A stretch of 63,261 nucleotides of DNA from a bacterium BMS3Bbin10 (GTDB taxonomy: Bacteria; Pseudomonadota; Alphaproteobacteria; Rhizobiales; Methyloligellaceae). Shown piece by piece: positions 16,686 through 24,810 of this stretch. A program made the translations under genes and the position numbers. Within the stretch, counting starts at the first letter, position 1. The number at the start of each line of letters is the position of its first letter. The notes under the pieces are model-generated. The model saw nothing but the letters and a program-made list of their open reading frames with translations. It did no database searches and was not told where the DNA came from. Location: positions 1-63,261 of the forward strand of contig BDTT01000056.1 of NCBI GenBank assembly GCA_002897995.1, read 5' to 3'.

Positions 16686-16971
16686 TTAACCCTGCACCTC
16701 CTAACAAAGAGTTAAGGGTTACCGGAATCCTTCCCAGGTTTTGTTTTCATTCACTATTTAATGACCGGGCCCGCCGCATCGCGCGCGGTTTCCCCTGACC
16801 GGACGGTTTCCCCGATATATGCGAGCGCCCGGGACCGGAAACACCCTGCCGCCTCTCATGCGGGCCGGCTGTTGCTGCGCACAAGTTTGCAACGCTGCCG
16901 AAAATCGACAATCATACCGCTACCGATATCTCATTGGGGGGATATTTGATTCGTATTATTGGGAGGGAAAC
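16686..16971. other. Intergenic stretch before the DsrE-like gene
   Basis: The rest of the 512-nt gap between rcdA and the DsrE-like gene is non-coding as far as I can see. It includes an AGGAGG-like stretch on the minus strand near 16697 without a following start codon, and the 5' region of the DsrE-like gene. The upstream extension of the DsrE frame (to 16819) is cysteine- and tyrosine-rich, not protein-like. Confidence 0.4.
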
Positions 16972-17445
16972 ATGCGTTTACTCAGTCTTATCGCTACGGT
17001 TCTTTTGGCCGCGACAGTCTTTGCCGGTAACGCCATCGCGGGCAGTTATGGCAAGCAGAAGGTCGTCTATCATATCAATTATGACAACGCGAAAGCCCAG
17101 GCCGGTGCGTTGCGTAATATCCAGAATCACATCAATGCCGTTGGCAAGGAAAACCTCGACCTCAAGGTCGTTCTCCATGGAAAGGGTCTGACGCTTTTGC
17201 TTGAACCCGACTCCAGTGGAAATACGAAATTCTCGGCCGGCAACGCAACCGATGTCATTACCGCGAAGATCGCCGGATTGAAGGGCCAGGGCGTGGATTT
17301 CAATGTTTGCGCCAACACGCTCCGCGGAAAAAAGGTCAGCTATGAAGACGACCTCTATGATGTGAGCAAGGCCGACATCGTGCCGAGCGGCGTGGCCGAG
17401 CTGGCGAAATTGCAGGCCCTGGGCTATGCCTATATCAGGCCCTAG
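16972..17445 (+). CDS. Secreted DsrE-family protein
   Basis: A 157-aa exported protein. A signal peptide (MRLLSLIATVLLAATVFAG core, cleavage near AIAG-SYGK) precedes a DsrE/DsrF-like domain (about residues 28-157) with KVVYHINYDN, the LKVVLHGKGLTLLL strand-loop, and FNVCANTL, where the cysteine of DsrE-like proteins lies. Such domains take part in sulfur relay or binding, but the periplasmic versions are uncharacterised. ATG 16972 follows a GGGAGGGAAAC ribosome-binding site and starts at the signal peptide. A strong 12-bp hairpin follows the stop. Confidence 0.82.
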   Translation: MRLLSLIATVLLAATVFAGNAIAGSYGKQKVVYHINYDNAKAQAGALRNIQNHINAVGKENLDLKVVLHGKGLTLLLEPDSSGNTKFSAGNATDVITAKIAGLKGQGVDFNVCANTLRGKKVSYEDDLYDVSKADIVPSGVAELAKLQALGYAYIRP

Positions 17446-17469
17446 AGACGCCTCTTAGGTATCGCATTG

Positions 17470-17507
17470 GCCAAGAAGGCGGCCATCCCGGTGGGCGCCT
17501 TCTTGGC
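17470..17507 (+). terminator. Strong hairpin after the DsrE-like gene (no T-tract)
   Basis: GCCAAGAAGGCG (17470-17481) pairs perfectly with CGCCTTCTTGGC (17496-17507) across a 14-nt loop that itself can form GCC/GGC pairs. It lies 25 nt after the DsrE stop codon. No T-run follows, so it may be a transcript-stabilising or Rho-assisted end rather than an intrinsic terminator. Confidence 0.5.
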
Positions 17508-17593
17508 TGAGGGGCGAGATGATCATTGGAGATATGCGCTATATGACTCAAAGGTAGGCGGAACCCTTCCCTAGGTCCGGATTTCGGTTTTGT

Positions 17594-17782
17594 TCATGAT
17601 TTGAAGACCGAGTCCGCCGTATCGCGGGAGGATTCCTTTGACCGTATGGCCTCCGCGATCCGTTTGATTTCCTCGCCGAGCGTCTCCGCAAGTTCCTTCA
17701 ATTCATCGATGCTGTGGTTGGACAAGTCGCAACCGATTTCAAAGTCTTTCTTTTTGCGCGGTTCAAGTTCCTCGATATCCAA
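17594..17782 (-). CDS. DUF1192 family protein
   Basis: A 62-aa cytoplasmic protein of the alphaproteobacterial DUF1192 family. It begins DIEELEPRKKKDFEIGCDLS after the initiator, then SIDELKELAETLGEEIKRI forms a short coiled coil, ending AIRSKESSRDTADSVFK. I choose a TTG start at 17782 because it follows a GGAGAAGGAGAAG ribosome-binding stretch and gives the N-terminus usual for the family; a longer TTG start at 17803 would add seven basic residues. Function unknown. It is divergent from the quinone oxidoreductase gene, its usual neighbour. Confidence 0.72.
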   Translation of the reverse strand: MDIEELEPRKKKDFEIGCDLSNHSIDELKELAETLGEEIKRIAEAIRSKESSRDTADSVFKS

Positions 17783-18011
17783 GACGCTTCTCCTTCTCCC
17801 CAACCGGATGCCGCCGCGGCCGCAATCCGTCTATGATGCCAGCCCTCGCGCATAGCCTGAAATCAGGCCCCTCAAATAGCGAAGCGGTGGAGGAGTGGCG
17901 GGGGAGCAAAAAATCCCCATCTCATGCTCTCTTGAGAGAGGGGCCGAATAAAGCTATCCCAACCTCCAAGAGACTCCCGCTTTCATTTTGCAAAAATATC
18001 AAAAGGTTCCC

Positions 18012-19013
18012 ATGACCGCCATCCCCGACACCATGACCGCGATCGCCATCACCGAGCCCGGCGGTCCGGGCGTTCTCCAGCCGCAAACCGTGCCCGTGCC
18101 CCGGCCCGGTCCGGGCCAGCTTCTCATCAAGGTGCGCGCGGCCGGCGTCAACCGTCCCGATATTCTGCAACGCACCGGGGCCTATCCGCCGCCCAGGGGC
18201 GCCTCGGAGCTTCCTGGCCTGGAGATCGCCGGCGAGGTGGTGGCCGCGGGCGCGGACACCAAACGCTTCAAAGTCGGGAATAAGGTTTGCGCCCTCACCT
18301 CCGGCGGCGGCTATGCGCAATATTGCCTGGCCGATGAGCCGGCCACCCTGCCAATCCCCGCGGGCCTGGATATGGAAGAAGCCGGCGCACTGCCTGAAAC
18401 CTGCTTCACCGTCTGGCATAATGTGTTCGAGCGCGGCGCGCTCAAGAGCGGCGAATGGCTGCTGGTGCATGGCGGTTCGTCGGGCATCGGAACCACCGCC
18501 ATCCAGATGGGCGTGGCGCTGGGCGCAAAAGTCCTTGTCACCGCCGGCAGCGCGGAAAAATGCGCGGCCTGCGAAAAGCTGGGCGCCACCCGCGCCATCA
18601 ATTACCGGGAAGAAGATTTTGTGGAGGTGACCAAGGAAGTCACGGGCGGCAAGGGCGCGGATGTGATCCTCGATATGGTCGGGGGGAGTTACATCGAGCG
18701 CAATTTCATCGCCGCCGCCCCGGACGGGCGCATCGTGCAGATCGCCTTCCTCGAGGGGCCGAAGGCGCAAGTTAATTTCATGCGCCTGATGCTGAAGCGG
18801 CTCACCCTGACCGGCTCGACGCTTCGAGCGCGTTCGGTGGAGGTGAAGGGCGCGATCGCCGCCGCGCTGGAGGAGAAGGTCTGGCCGCTGATCGAGGCGG
18901 GCAGGATCAAACCGGTGATCGACAGGACATTCCCGCTGGAGCAGGCCGCCGGGGCCCATGCGCATATGGAAGCGGGCGCGCATATCGGCAAGATCGTACT
19001 GAGCGTCGGTTAG
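18012..19013 (+). CDS. NAD(P)H-quinone oxidoreductase (zeta-crystallin family)
   Basis: A 333-aa medium-chain dehydrogenase/reductase of the quinone oxidoreductase type. The N-terminal GroES-like domain has GVNRPDILQRTGAYPPP, and the C-terminal Rossmann domain has LLVHGGSSGIGTTAIQMG for NADPH. Catalytic zinc ligands of alcohol dehydrogenases are absent, as expected for this subgroup. It reduces quinones with NAD(P)H in the cytoplasm. ATG 18012 is preferred because the family starts MTAI; an in-frame ATG 24 nt upstream would add eight residues. Confidence 0.92.
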   Translation: MTAIPDTMTAIAITEPGGPGVLQPQTVPVPRPGPGQLLIKVRAAGVNRPDILQRTGAYPPPRGASELPGLEIAGEVVAAGADTKRFKVGNKVCALTSGGGYAQYCLADEPATLPIPAGLDMEEAGALPETCFTVWHNVFERGALKSGEWLLVHGGSSGIGTTAIQMGVALGAKVLVTAGSAEKCAACEKLGATRAINYREEDFVEVTKEVTGGKGADVILDMVGGSYIERNFIAAAPDGRIVQIAFLEGPKAQVNFMRLMLKRLTLTGSTLRARSVEVKGAIAAALEEKVWPLIEAGRIKPVIDRTFPLEQAAGAHAHMEAGAHIGKIVLSVG

Positions 19014-19166
19014 GATCTTTGCCGTTCCGCGCAATCCCGCCCGCATCCTGGCGATTGCCTCTTTGTGCCGGCGACTCTATATAGAGTTCATCCCCCTTAA
19101 TCGAGGATTCCTGTTTGCCGCTTTTGTCTCCTTTGTAAAGGAGCAGAAGCAAACGAGGTCAGATTT

Positions 19167-20006
19167 ATGTCCCGCACACCATTGATGCCGAAAGCCACCG
19201 CCGTGTGGCTGGTTGAAAACACATCCCTCACCTTCGATCAGATCGCGGAATTCTGCCATCTCCACGTTCTGGAGGTCAAAGGCATCGCCGACGGCGACGT
19301 GGCCCATGGCATCAAGGGCATGGACCCGATTTCGTCGGGACAGTTGACGCGCGAGGAAATCAAGCGCGGCTCGGACGATCCCAAATACCATCTGAAACTG
19401 TCCGAGCCGAAGGTCGAAATTCCCGTCGTGAAGACCAAAAAGGGGCCCAAATACACCCCCGTTTCACGGCGTCAGGACCGTCCCAACGCCATCCTCTGGC
19501 TGCTGCGCCAGCATCCTGAACTGAAGGACAGCCAGATCATGCGCCTGGTTGGCACCACCAAGCCGACCATCGAGGCGATCCGCGAGCGCACCCACTGGAA
19601 TTCGCCCAACCTGCAGCCCGCCGATCCGGTCACGCTGGCGCTCGCCTCGCAGACCGATCTCGACAAGGAAGTGCAGAAAGCGGCGCGGCGTCTGGAACGC
19701 GAGCGCAAGGCGGCCGAAAAAGAGGCCATCAAGGCGGGCACCCTGCTGCCGGCGGAAGAGACCGCTCCGGTAAAGCCGAAAAAGGTGGAAGCCAAACTGG
19801 TGACGGCGGCCGAGCTCGCCGCCCACAAAGAGGCGACCGAAGCCGCCGCCATGGCCCTGAAACGGACCGACATCGCCGACAGGGCGCCCACCGACAGGAC
19901 CGCGGAAGAACAGGCCGCCAGCGCCAAGTCGGAAGCGAACGCAATGTTTGCCAAACTCAAGGATCTCAAGCGCGACGACGAAGACGACGCGCCCGCGAGC
20001 GGCTAG
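19167..20006 (+). CDS. trcR: TrcR-type cell-cycle transcriptional regulator (DUF1013)
   Basis: A 279-aa DUF1013 protein, the alphaproteobacterial family named TrcR (cell-cycle transcriptional regulator). The conserved region covers about residues 1-160: MSRTPLMPKATAVWLVENTS, LTFDQIAEFCHLHVLEVKGI (helix-turn-helix-like), a basic KTKKGPKYTPVSRRQDRP linker and IMRLVGTTKPTIEAIRERTH, a second HTH-like segment. The C-terminal 100 residues are low-complexity Ala/Lys/Glu coiled coil. With rcdA 3 kb away, this region holds two CtrA-era cell-cycle genes. The mosaic repeat follows the stop codon. Confidence 0.82.
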   Translation: MSRTPLMPKATAVWLVENTSLTFDQIAEFCHLHVLEVKGIADGDVAHGIKGMDPISSGQLTREEIKRGSDDPKYHLKLSEPKVEIPVVKTKKGPKYTPVSRRQDRPNAILWLLRQHPELKDSQIMRLVGTTKPTIEAIRERTHWNSPNLQPADPVTLALASQTDLDKEVQKAARRLERERKAAEKEAIKAGTLLPAEETAPVKPKKVEAKLVTAAELAAHKEATEAAAMALKRTDIADRAPTDRTAEEQAASAKSEANAMFAKLKDLKRDDEDDAPASG

Positions 20007-20105
20007 ATCGCTTCATGTTTTGATGGAATCAAAACCGCGATCCCGGCTTTGTTTATGCGTATCGTTTGTCCGATAGCCGGTTCCCGCTTATCGGCGATAC
20101 GCATT
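20007..20105 (+). repeat. Intergenic mosaic repeat, copy 2 (two-hairpin, RIME-like)
   Basis: Second, inverted copy of the element at 2499-2598. It contains GATCGCTTCATGTTTTGAT, ATCAAAACCGCGATC, GTTTATGCGTATCG, then CCGATAGCCGGTTCCCGC and TTATCGGCGATACGC. Substitutions preserve the pairing of both dyads in most positions (for example TTATCGG with CCGATAG/A). It fills the space between trcR and the convergent LysM gene and could act as a bidirectional transcript end. Confidence 0.8.
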
Positions 20106-20544
20106 AAAGCGGCGGAATCCTCAAGACCTGGCCGGGATAGATTTTGTCCGGATGCTTCAGCATCGGCTTGTTGGCTTCGAAGATGCCGTTGTACTGGCCG
20201 CCTTTTCCCTTGCCATACGCGCTCTCGGCGATCTTCCACAGGCTGTCGCCCTTTTTTACGGTGTAAAAGATGGGGTCGCGCGCGTCGGGGGCCGCGACCT
20301 TCGCCTCGACCTTGGAAATTCCGAGCGTATTGCCGATGGCCACGATCGCCTTCTCCAGCACATCCTGACTGGCGACCTCGCCCTTGAGGACGGCCTTGTC
20401 GCCCTCGACCTCGACCGTCACGCCTTCGGTGCCGAGATTGAAGGAATCCAGCTCCTTCTTCAGATCCTCGGCCGCGGGAGGGGTGTCCTCTCCCGCCAGC
20501 CCAAGCGCCTTGCCGGCCGCCTTGATAAAATCGAAAATTCCCAT
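20104..20544 (-). CDS. BON-LysM protein (Kbp/YgaU-like)
   Basis: A 146-aa protein with a short N-terminal helix (MGIFDFIKAAGKALG), a BON domain (about residues 25-85, with VEVEGDKAVLKGEVASQ) and a C-terminal LysM domain (about 92-145, with YTVKKGDSLWKIAESAYG and KIYPGQVLRIP). The same architecture defines E. coli Kbp (YgaU), a potassium-binding protein. No signal peptide is present, so it is likely cytoplasmic. A strong AGGAGGG ribosome-binding site precedes ATG 20544. Confidence 0.9.
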   Translation of the reverse strand: MGIFDFIKAAGKALGLAGEDTPPAAEDLKKELDSFNLGTEGVTVEVEGDKAVLKGEVASQDVLEKAIVAIGNTLGISKVEAKVAAPDARDPIFYTVKKGDSLWKIAESAYGKGKGGQYNGIFEANKPMLKHPDKIYPGQVLRIPPL

Positions 20545-20592
20545 GTTTCCCTCCTTTGCCGATGCGCCTTCGTGACCGATGGCGGCCTGGGC

Positions 20593-20964
20593 CTAATACT
20601 TCTTGCAGTCCAGATAGGTTGGGTTGAACCAGCGGTCGAAGAAGAATTCGAAGCCGCTGAAACTCGCTTTGATGCACTTCTGATAGGGCTTCACGCACAC
20701 GATCTTGTTCTCTTCGATGTTCTTTTTGTCGCGCACAAGCTTGTCATAACAGGAAGTGTATTTCGCGCGGCAGCGGTTGAGCGCCAGGCATTTCTTCCGG
20801 TCTGTCGATGCCGGCCCGCTGGAACCATGCGCCCGCACAATCGGTGACTGGTTCTGCGCGCCGGTCTTCCCCGCGGGGCCCACGGGACCGAGCGCCGACG
20901 CATTGCCCGCCGAAACCGCCGTCAGAATACCCATGCTTAGAATCAACCCCCACACTCGCGGCAT
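20593..20964 (-). CDS. Hypothetical secreted cysteine-rich protein
   Basis: A 123-aa protein not matched to a known family. A signal peptide (residues 1-25, VWGLILSMGILTAVSAGNASA, is 21 residues in length, so only its core VWGLILSMGILTAV is quoted as motif) precedes a Gly/Ala-rich linker. The mature C-terminal half has six cysteines in a CLALNRCRAKYTSCYDK block plus VCVK, KCIK and DCKK, suggesting three disulfides in the periplasm. ATG 20964 is used because it starts at the signal peptide; an upstream in-frame ATG would run towards the perfect hairpin at 20998-21045, which lies in its 5' region. Confidence 0.6.
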   Translation of the reverse strand: MPRVWGLILSMGILTAVSAGNASALGPVGPAGKTGAQNQSPIVRAHGSSGPASTDRKKCLALNRCRAKYTSCYDKLVRDKKNIEENKIVCVKPYQKCIKASFSGFEFFFDRWFNPTYLDCKKY

Positions 20965-20997
20965 GACCGGCGCCTCCTCACTGTATATCTCCGGAAT

Positions 20998-21045
20998 TAG
21001 AGCAACTTCCAACCATACGAACCCGCATGGTTGGAAGTTGCTCTA
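20998..21045. repeat. Perfect 19-bp inverted repeat with 10-nt loop
   Basis: TAGAGCAACTTCCAACCAT (20998-21016) is the exact reverse complement of ATGGTTGGAAGTTGCTCTA (21027-21045). The loop is ACGAACCCGC. It lies between the divergent cysteine-rich gene (minus) and the TIGR02302 gene (plus). No T-tract follows on either strand. It is probably a mobile or dispersed palindromic element or a structured 5' leader. Confidence 0.85.
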
Positions 21046-21265
21046 GCCCCACCCTATGGGCAAGACTAGCCCAGAATCCAAGCCCGCGCCTAGGGGGAAG
21101 TTTTTGCCCTGACGGCGCGGCGAAACGGCTGCACCGCCGGCCGGGACTCACCTGGTCGTGATGCAAAATAACCCATGAATCTGCAAATCCGCCTTATTGG
21201 CCCGCCCTACTGAATTGAGAAAACTCCTCGAAACCAGCCGATTCAGTGTGATACCCTTGCCCGCA

Positions 21266-24016
21266 ATGGAACGCTCCGCGACCAGTCGAAACGCAGCAGG
21301 GGAGACTCTGTTGAAGGGTGCCCCGCGTCTGCTCGGCCGCAAGGTTCGCCGCGCGCAGTTCATGATCGTGTTCGAGCGGGCGTGGCGTGCGCTTCTGTGG
21401 CCGTTCCTGGTGACGGGCGCCTTTGTGCTGCTCTCGCTGGCGGAGGTTTGGAGCCTGCTGCCCGGACTTGCACACAAGGCCGGGCTGGCTGTTTTCGGCG
21501 TCGCGCTGATTGCCTCTCTCGTTCCGCTTGCGCGTGTGCGCTGGCCGGACCGCGAACAAGGATTGCGCCGCCTGGAGCGCGTTTCGGGCGTGCGCCACAG
21601 GCCGGCCTCGTCATTCGAGGACGAGCTTGGCGAGGATGAGACCGGCGAGGGCGCGCCGGCCGGACAGCGCGCGTTATGGGACCTGCACAGACAGCGGCTT
21701 GCGGCGATGCTCGCCAGACTGACAGCGGGCTGGCCGCGCCCGCGCCTGGCGCGCGCGGACCCCTATGCGCTGCGCGCGGCGCTGCTTCTTCTCCTGGCGG
21801 TCGGCCTTGTCGCGGCCGGCGACTCCACTTGGCAGCGCCTCTCCGCCGCGTTCAGCGTGGAATCGCAGAATGCCGCCGCCCGCTTCGGCATCAACGCCTG
21901 GGTCACGCCGCCGCTATATACCGCCAGGGCGCCGATCGTTCTGGCCGACGGGGCGGACAACCAGAATATCCGGCAGGTAACGGTGCCGGAGAAAAGCCTG
22001 TTGCTGATCAGGATCAATGGACGCGGCGGCGGCCGCCCGGGCGTGCGGGCCAATGCGGCCGGCAGCAGCCTGAGCCGGAGCGTCGATGCGGCCAGGGAAG
22101 AGGACGGGTTTACCGAATACAAGCTCACGATCAACGAACCGCTGAGCGTCGTCGTCGGGGTGACCGGCCTGGCTCGGGCCACCTGGCATTTCAGCGTTAT
22201 CAAGGACGCGCCGCCGGTCGTGGAGTTGAGCGAGGAACCAAGCCGGACGCCGCGCGGAGCGATGAGATTCGGGTTCCGCGCGCAGGACGATTATGGGGTG
22301 GCCGGCGCGCAGGCGCGCTTTGCCCTGCCGGGCAATACGGCCAAACCCGCGCCGGATGCGGGCAAGATCGCGCCCCGCCTGCAGGCGGAAGGGCTTGCCG
22401 CGCTGGGCGCCGGCAAGGCGCTGGAGCTGTTCGAGCCGCCGGTCATTCCGCTGACTTTGCCGCGGGCCAACGCCAAAACCGCCGAGTCGCGGGTCTACAA
22501 GGACCTGACCTCCCATCCCTGGGCCGGGCTGAGGGTCGTCATGACGCTTGTCGCGCGCGATCAGGCCGGACAGGAAGGCCGCAGCGCGCCTTTTGAGCTG
22601 GTTCTGCCGTCAAGAAAATTCACCAAGCCGCTGGCCAAGGCGATCGTCGAGCAGCGCATGAACCTCGTTCGCAGGCCCGAAGAGCGCAAACCCGTGGAAC
22701 GGGCCCTGGACGCGCTGACTTTCGCGCCCGAATATTTCCTTGAAGACAAGGTGCTTTATCTCGGGCTTCGCTCCGCCCGCTGGCGGTTGCGCCATGACAA
22801 GACGCCCAAGGGGCTGAAAAGCGTGGTCGCCCAGCTTTGGGATCTCGCGCTCAGGGTGGAAGATGGCGATCTGCCCCGCGCCGAGGCCGACCTCAAGACG
22901 GCCCAGGAAGACTTGCGCCGGGCACTGGAGGACGGCGCTTCGGAAGCGGAGATCGCAAAGCTGGTCGAACGGTTGCGCGCCGCGTTGGGCCGTTTTCTGC
23001 AAGCCATGGCGGAGAAAGCGCGCCAGAACGGCGGTCTCGCGCAAATGCCCGAGGGACTCTCCGCGCAGCAAACGCTCACCCCCAAGGACCTTGAGCAGAT
23101 GTTGCGCAACATCGAAAATCTGGCCAGGACCGGGTCGCGGGAAATGGCGCAGCGCCTCCTGGAGGAGCTCGGCGGGATGATGCAGCGCCTGCAGATGGGA
23201 CAGGCCAGTCCCAATTCGCAGAGCCGGCGGATGATGAACGCGCTGCAGGGGCTGGGCGAGGTCATTCAGCGCCAGCAGAAGCTGCTGGACGAAACCTTCA
23301 AGGAGTTGCGCGAGCGCGAGACCCGGGAAGAGGATGCGCGCGAGGGGCGGCGCCGGGCGGAGCGCAACGGCGGGCCGGCCGAGCGCAATGGACGGCGCAG
23401 CGGACGCGAAGGCCGCGGTGAAGGCCCGCTGGGCCGGGGCCGCGATGGCGAAGGCCGCCAGGGCCGGGGCCGCGATGGTGAAGGCCAGCAGGGCCGGGGC
23501 CGCGATGGTGAAGGCCGGAGCGGACAACAGGGGCGCGGCGGGGAGCAGCAGCGTTACGGCGCGCTCTCCAGCCGGCAAAGCGGCATCCGCAAGCGCCTCG
23601 ACGGGTTGCTTGAGCAATTGCGCACCCTTGGCACACGTCCCCCCGATCAGCTTGAGGGCGCCGGACGCGCCATGGGCGAGGCGGAAAAAGCCCTGGGTGA
23701 AGAAAATCTCGGAAGGGCATCCCAGCAGCAGACGCTGGCGCTGGACCGCTTGCGCCAGGGCACCCAGTCGGTCGCCGAACAGGTCCTGCAAACACTCACC
23801 AGCGCCATGGGTCAGGGACGCCAGGGCAACAAGGACCCGTTCGGGCGGCCGGAGCGCACGCAGGGGCCCGATCTGGGAACCTCGGTGAAGATCCCCGACC
23901 AGATCGACATCCAGCGCGCACGCGAAATTCTCGATGAACTCAGAAAGCGCCTCGGCGAACCCTCTCGGCCCCTGCTCGAACTCGACTATCTGGAACGGCT
24001 GATCCAGAAGTTCTGA
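21266..24016 (+). CDS. TIGR02302/DUF4175 family membrane protein
   Basis: A large (about 916 aa) alphaproteobacterial envelope protein of the TIGR02302 (DUF4175) family. Two membrane helices lie near residues 30-75, and a third (ALLLLLAVGLVAAG) near 175. A long periplasmic region follows with an extended beta-rich part (220-480) and then helical, Gln/Arg/Gly-rich sequence. Near residues 720-760 a 10-residue unit GRGRDGEGRQ is repeated exactly three times. The C-terminus LDYLERLIQKF is characteristic. The function is unknown. Start 21266 is preferred; an upstream start at 21197 adds 23 residues without a better ribosome-binding site. Confidence 0.8.
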   Translation: MERSATSRNAAGETLLKGAPRLLGRKVRRAQFMIVFERAWRALLWPFLVTGAFVLLSLAEVWSLLPGLAHKAGLAVFGVALIASLVPLARVRWPDREQGLRRLERVSGVRHRPASSFEDELGEDETGEGAPAGQRALWDLHRQRLAAMLARLTAGWPRPRLARADPYALRAALLLLLAVGLVAAGDSTWQRLSAAFSVESQNAAARFGINAWVTPPLYTARAPIVLADGADNQNIRQVTVPEKSLLLIRINGRGGGRPGVRANAAGSSLSRSVDAAREEDGFTEYKLTINEPLSVVVGVTGLARATWHFSVIKDAPPVVELSEEPSRTPRGAMRFGFRAQDDYGVAGAQARFALPGNTAKPAPDAGKIAPRLQAEGLAALGAGKALELFEPPVIPLTLPRANAKTAESRVYKDLTSHPWAGLRVVMTLVARDQAGQEGRSAPFELVLPSRKFTKPLAKAIVEQRMNLVRRPEERKPVERALDALTFAPEYFLEDKVLYLGLRSARWRLRHDKTPKGLKSVVAQLWDLALRVEDGDLPRAEADLKTAQEDLRRALEDGASEAEIAKLVERLRAALGRFLQAMAEKARQNGGLAQMPEGLSAQQTLTPKDLEQMLRNIENLARTGSREMAQRLLEELGGMMQRLQMGQASPNSQSRRMMNALQGLGEVIQRQQKLLDETFKELRERETREEDAREGRRRAERNGGPAERNGRRSGREGRGEGPLGRGRDGEGRQGRGRDGEGQQGRGRDGEGRSGQQGRGGEQQRYGALSSRQSGIRKRLDGLLEQLRTLGTRPPDQLEGAGRAMGEAEKALGEENLGRASQQQTLALDRLRQGTQSVAEQVLQTLTSAMGQGRQGNKDPFGRPERTQGPDLGTSVKIPDQIDIQRAREILDELRKRLGEPSRPLLELDYLERLIQKF
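23431..23520 (+). repeat. Three tandem 30-bp repeats inside the TIGR02302 gene
   Basis: Three units of exactly 30 bp (23431-23460, 23461-23490, 23491-23520), each starting GGGCCGGGGCCGCGATGG and encoding GRGRDGEG plus two residues. They differ at only a few positions. Because the unit length is a multiple of three, copy-number change would keep the frame. Confidence 0.9.
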
Positions 24017-24042
24017 TGCGCGTCACCGGTCGCCCCTGAGGC

Positions 24043-24501
24043 CTATTTTGCGATCCGCGCGCTGATTTTGGTTTGCGCCCGCGTCCAGCTCCGCTTTCCG
24101 CAGAGCCCGCCGCCGAGCCGGCAGCCCTCCACGCGGATCGAGCCGGAATCCAGAAGCGTAAGCGACGCCCGATAGATGCGCCCGTCGTCCGGATTATACA
24201 TCACCCCCGACCAGCGTCCCGGCCCGGCGGGGGCAAGTCCTGAAAAGGTTGTCAGCCCCAGCACCTGGCGGCCGCGGAACCGTTTGTCGCGGTTACGCGC
24301 GTCGCGCACCGGGTTACCCCTGGCGTCGAGGCTCGCGCGCAGCCAGACGATCCGGCCGCACAGCCCCTCCCCGCACCTGGTGATCTTGACCATCGCATTG
24401 GCCTTGTGGGTCAGCCAGTGCCCGGTGATCGGCGCGGCGGTGAGAGAAGTCTTTGATAAAATGAGCAGGCCCGCGGCCAGCAGGGAGACATGAAGGCGCA
24501 T
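24043..24501 (-). CDS. Secreted DUF2147 family protein
   Basis: A 152-aa exported protein of the DUF2147 family. A signal peptide (MRLHVSLLAAGLLILSKTSL core) precedes a beta-barrel-like domain. Family motifs are GHWLTHKANAMVKI, CGEGLCGRIVWL (paired cysteines), YNPDDGRIYRASLTL and RVEGCRLGGGLCGKRSWTR (second cysteine pair). The function is unknown; the fold is lipocalin-like. It is convergent with the TIGR02302 gene. Confidence 0.85.
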   Translation of the reverse strand: MRLHVSLLAAGLLILSKTSLTAAPITGHWLTHKANAMVKITRCGEGLCGRIVWLRASLDARGNPVRDARNRDKRFRGRQVLGLTTFSGLAPAGPGRWSGVMYNPDDGRIYRASLTLLDSGSIRVEGCRLGGGLCGKRSWTRAQTKISARIAK

Positions 24502-24810
24502 GGCACCCTCCCTTCATTTTTCAAACGCGACCCGATCCCGTCTGCCGGCCGCATGATAGGCGAACAGGGTTAGCAAAGGGTTATGCCGCGCGGTTCCATC
24601 GCGCTGAATCCGCACTCCGCCCGGCATATGGCGGACCTCATCGGGCATGGGCGAATTGGGGCCGCCGGAGCAATTCTCCTTGACGGCGTGCAACTAAATT
24701 GAGACCCTATACGCTCAGTCTGCCAGACAGACAGACGTGGTATTTTGTTAAAATCGCTCGCTGCCACGTAAAATAATGAGCTGAGTGGGCTCTTTATGGC
24801 GAACTCTCGC
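24502..24810. other. Intergenic upstream region of the C1 methyl-transfer operon
   Basis: No gene is supported here. Bases 24716-24740 contain interleaved GTCTG/CAGAC palindromes (AGTCTGCCAGACAGACAGAC), which may be a regulator site. A TTGACG at 24680 is followed by TATACG at 24708, but the spacing (22 nt) is too long for a confident sigma-70 promoter. The structured leader begins at 24811. Confidence 0.4.

Noticed and set aside
24570-24767. Minus-strand frame of 65 codons upstream of the methyltransferase operon
   Set aside because: No recognisable protein features, and it overlaps the promoter region. Treated as a chance frame.
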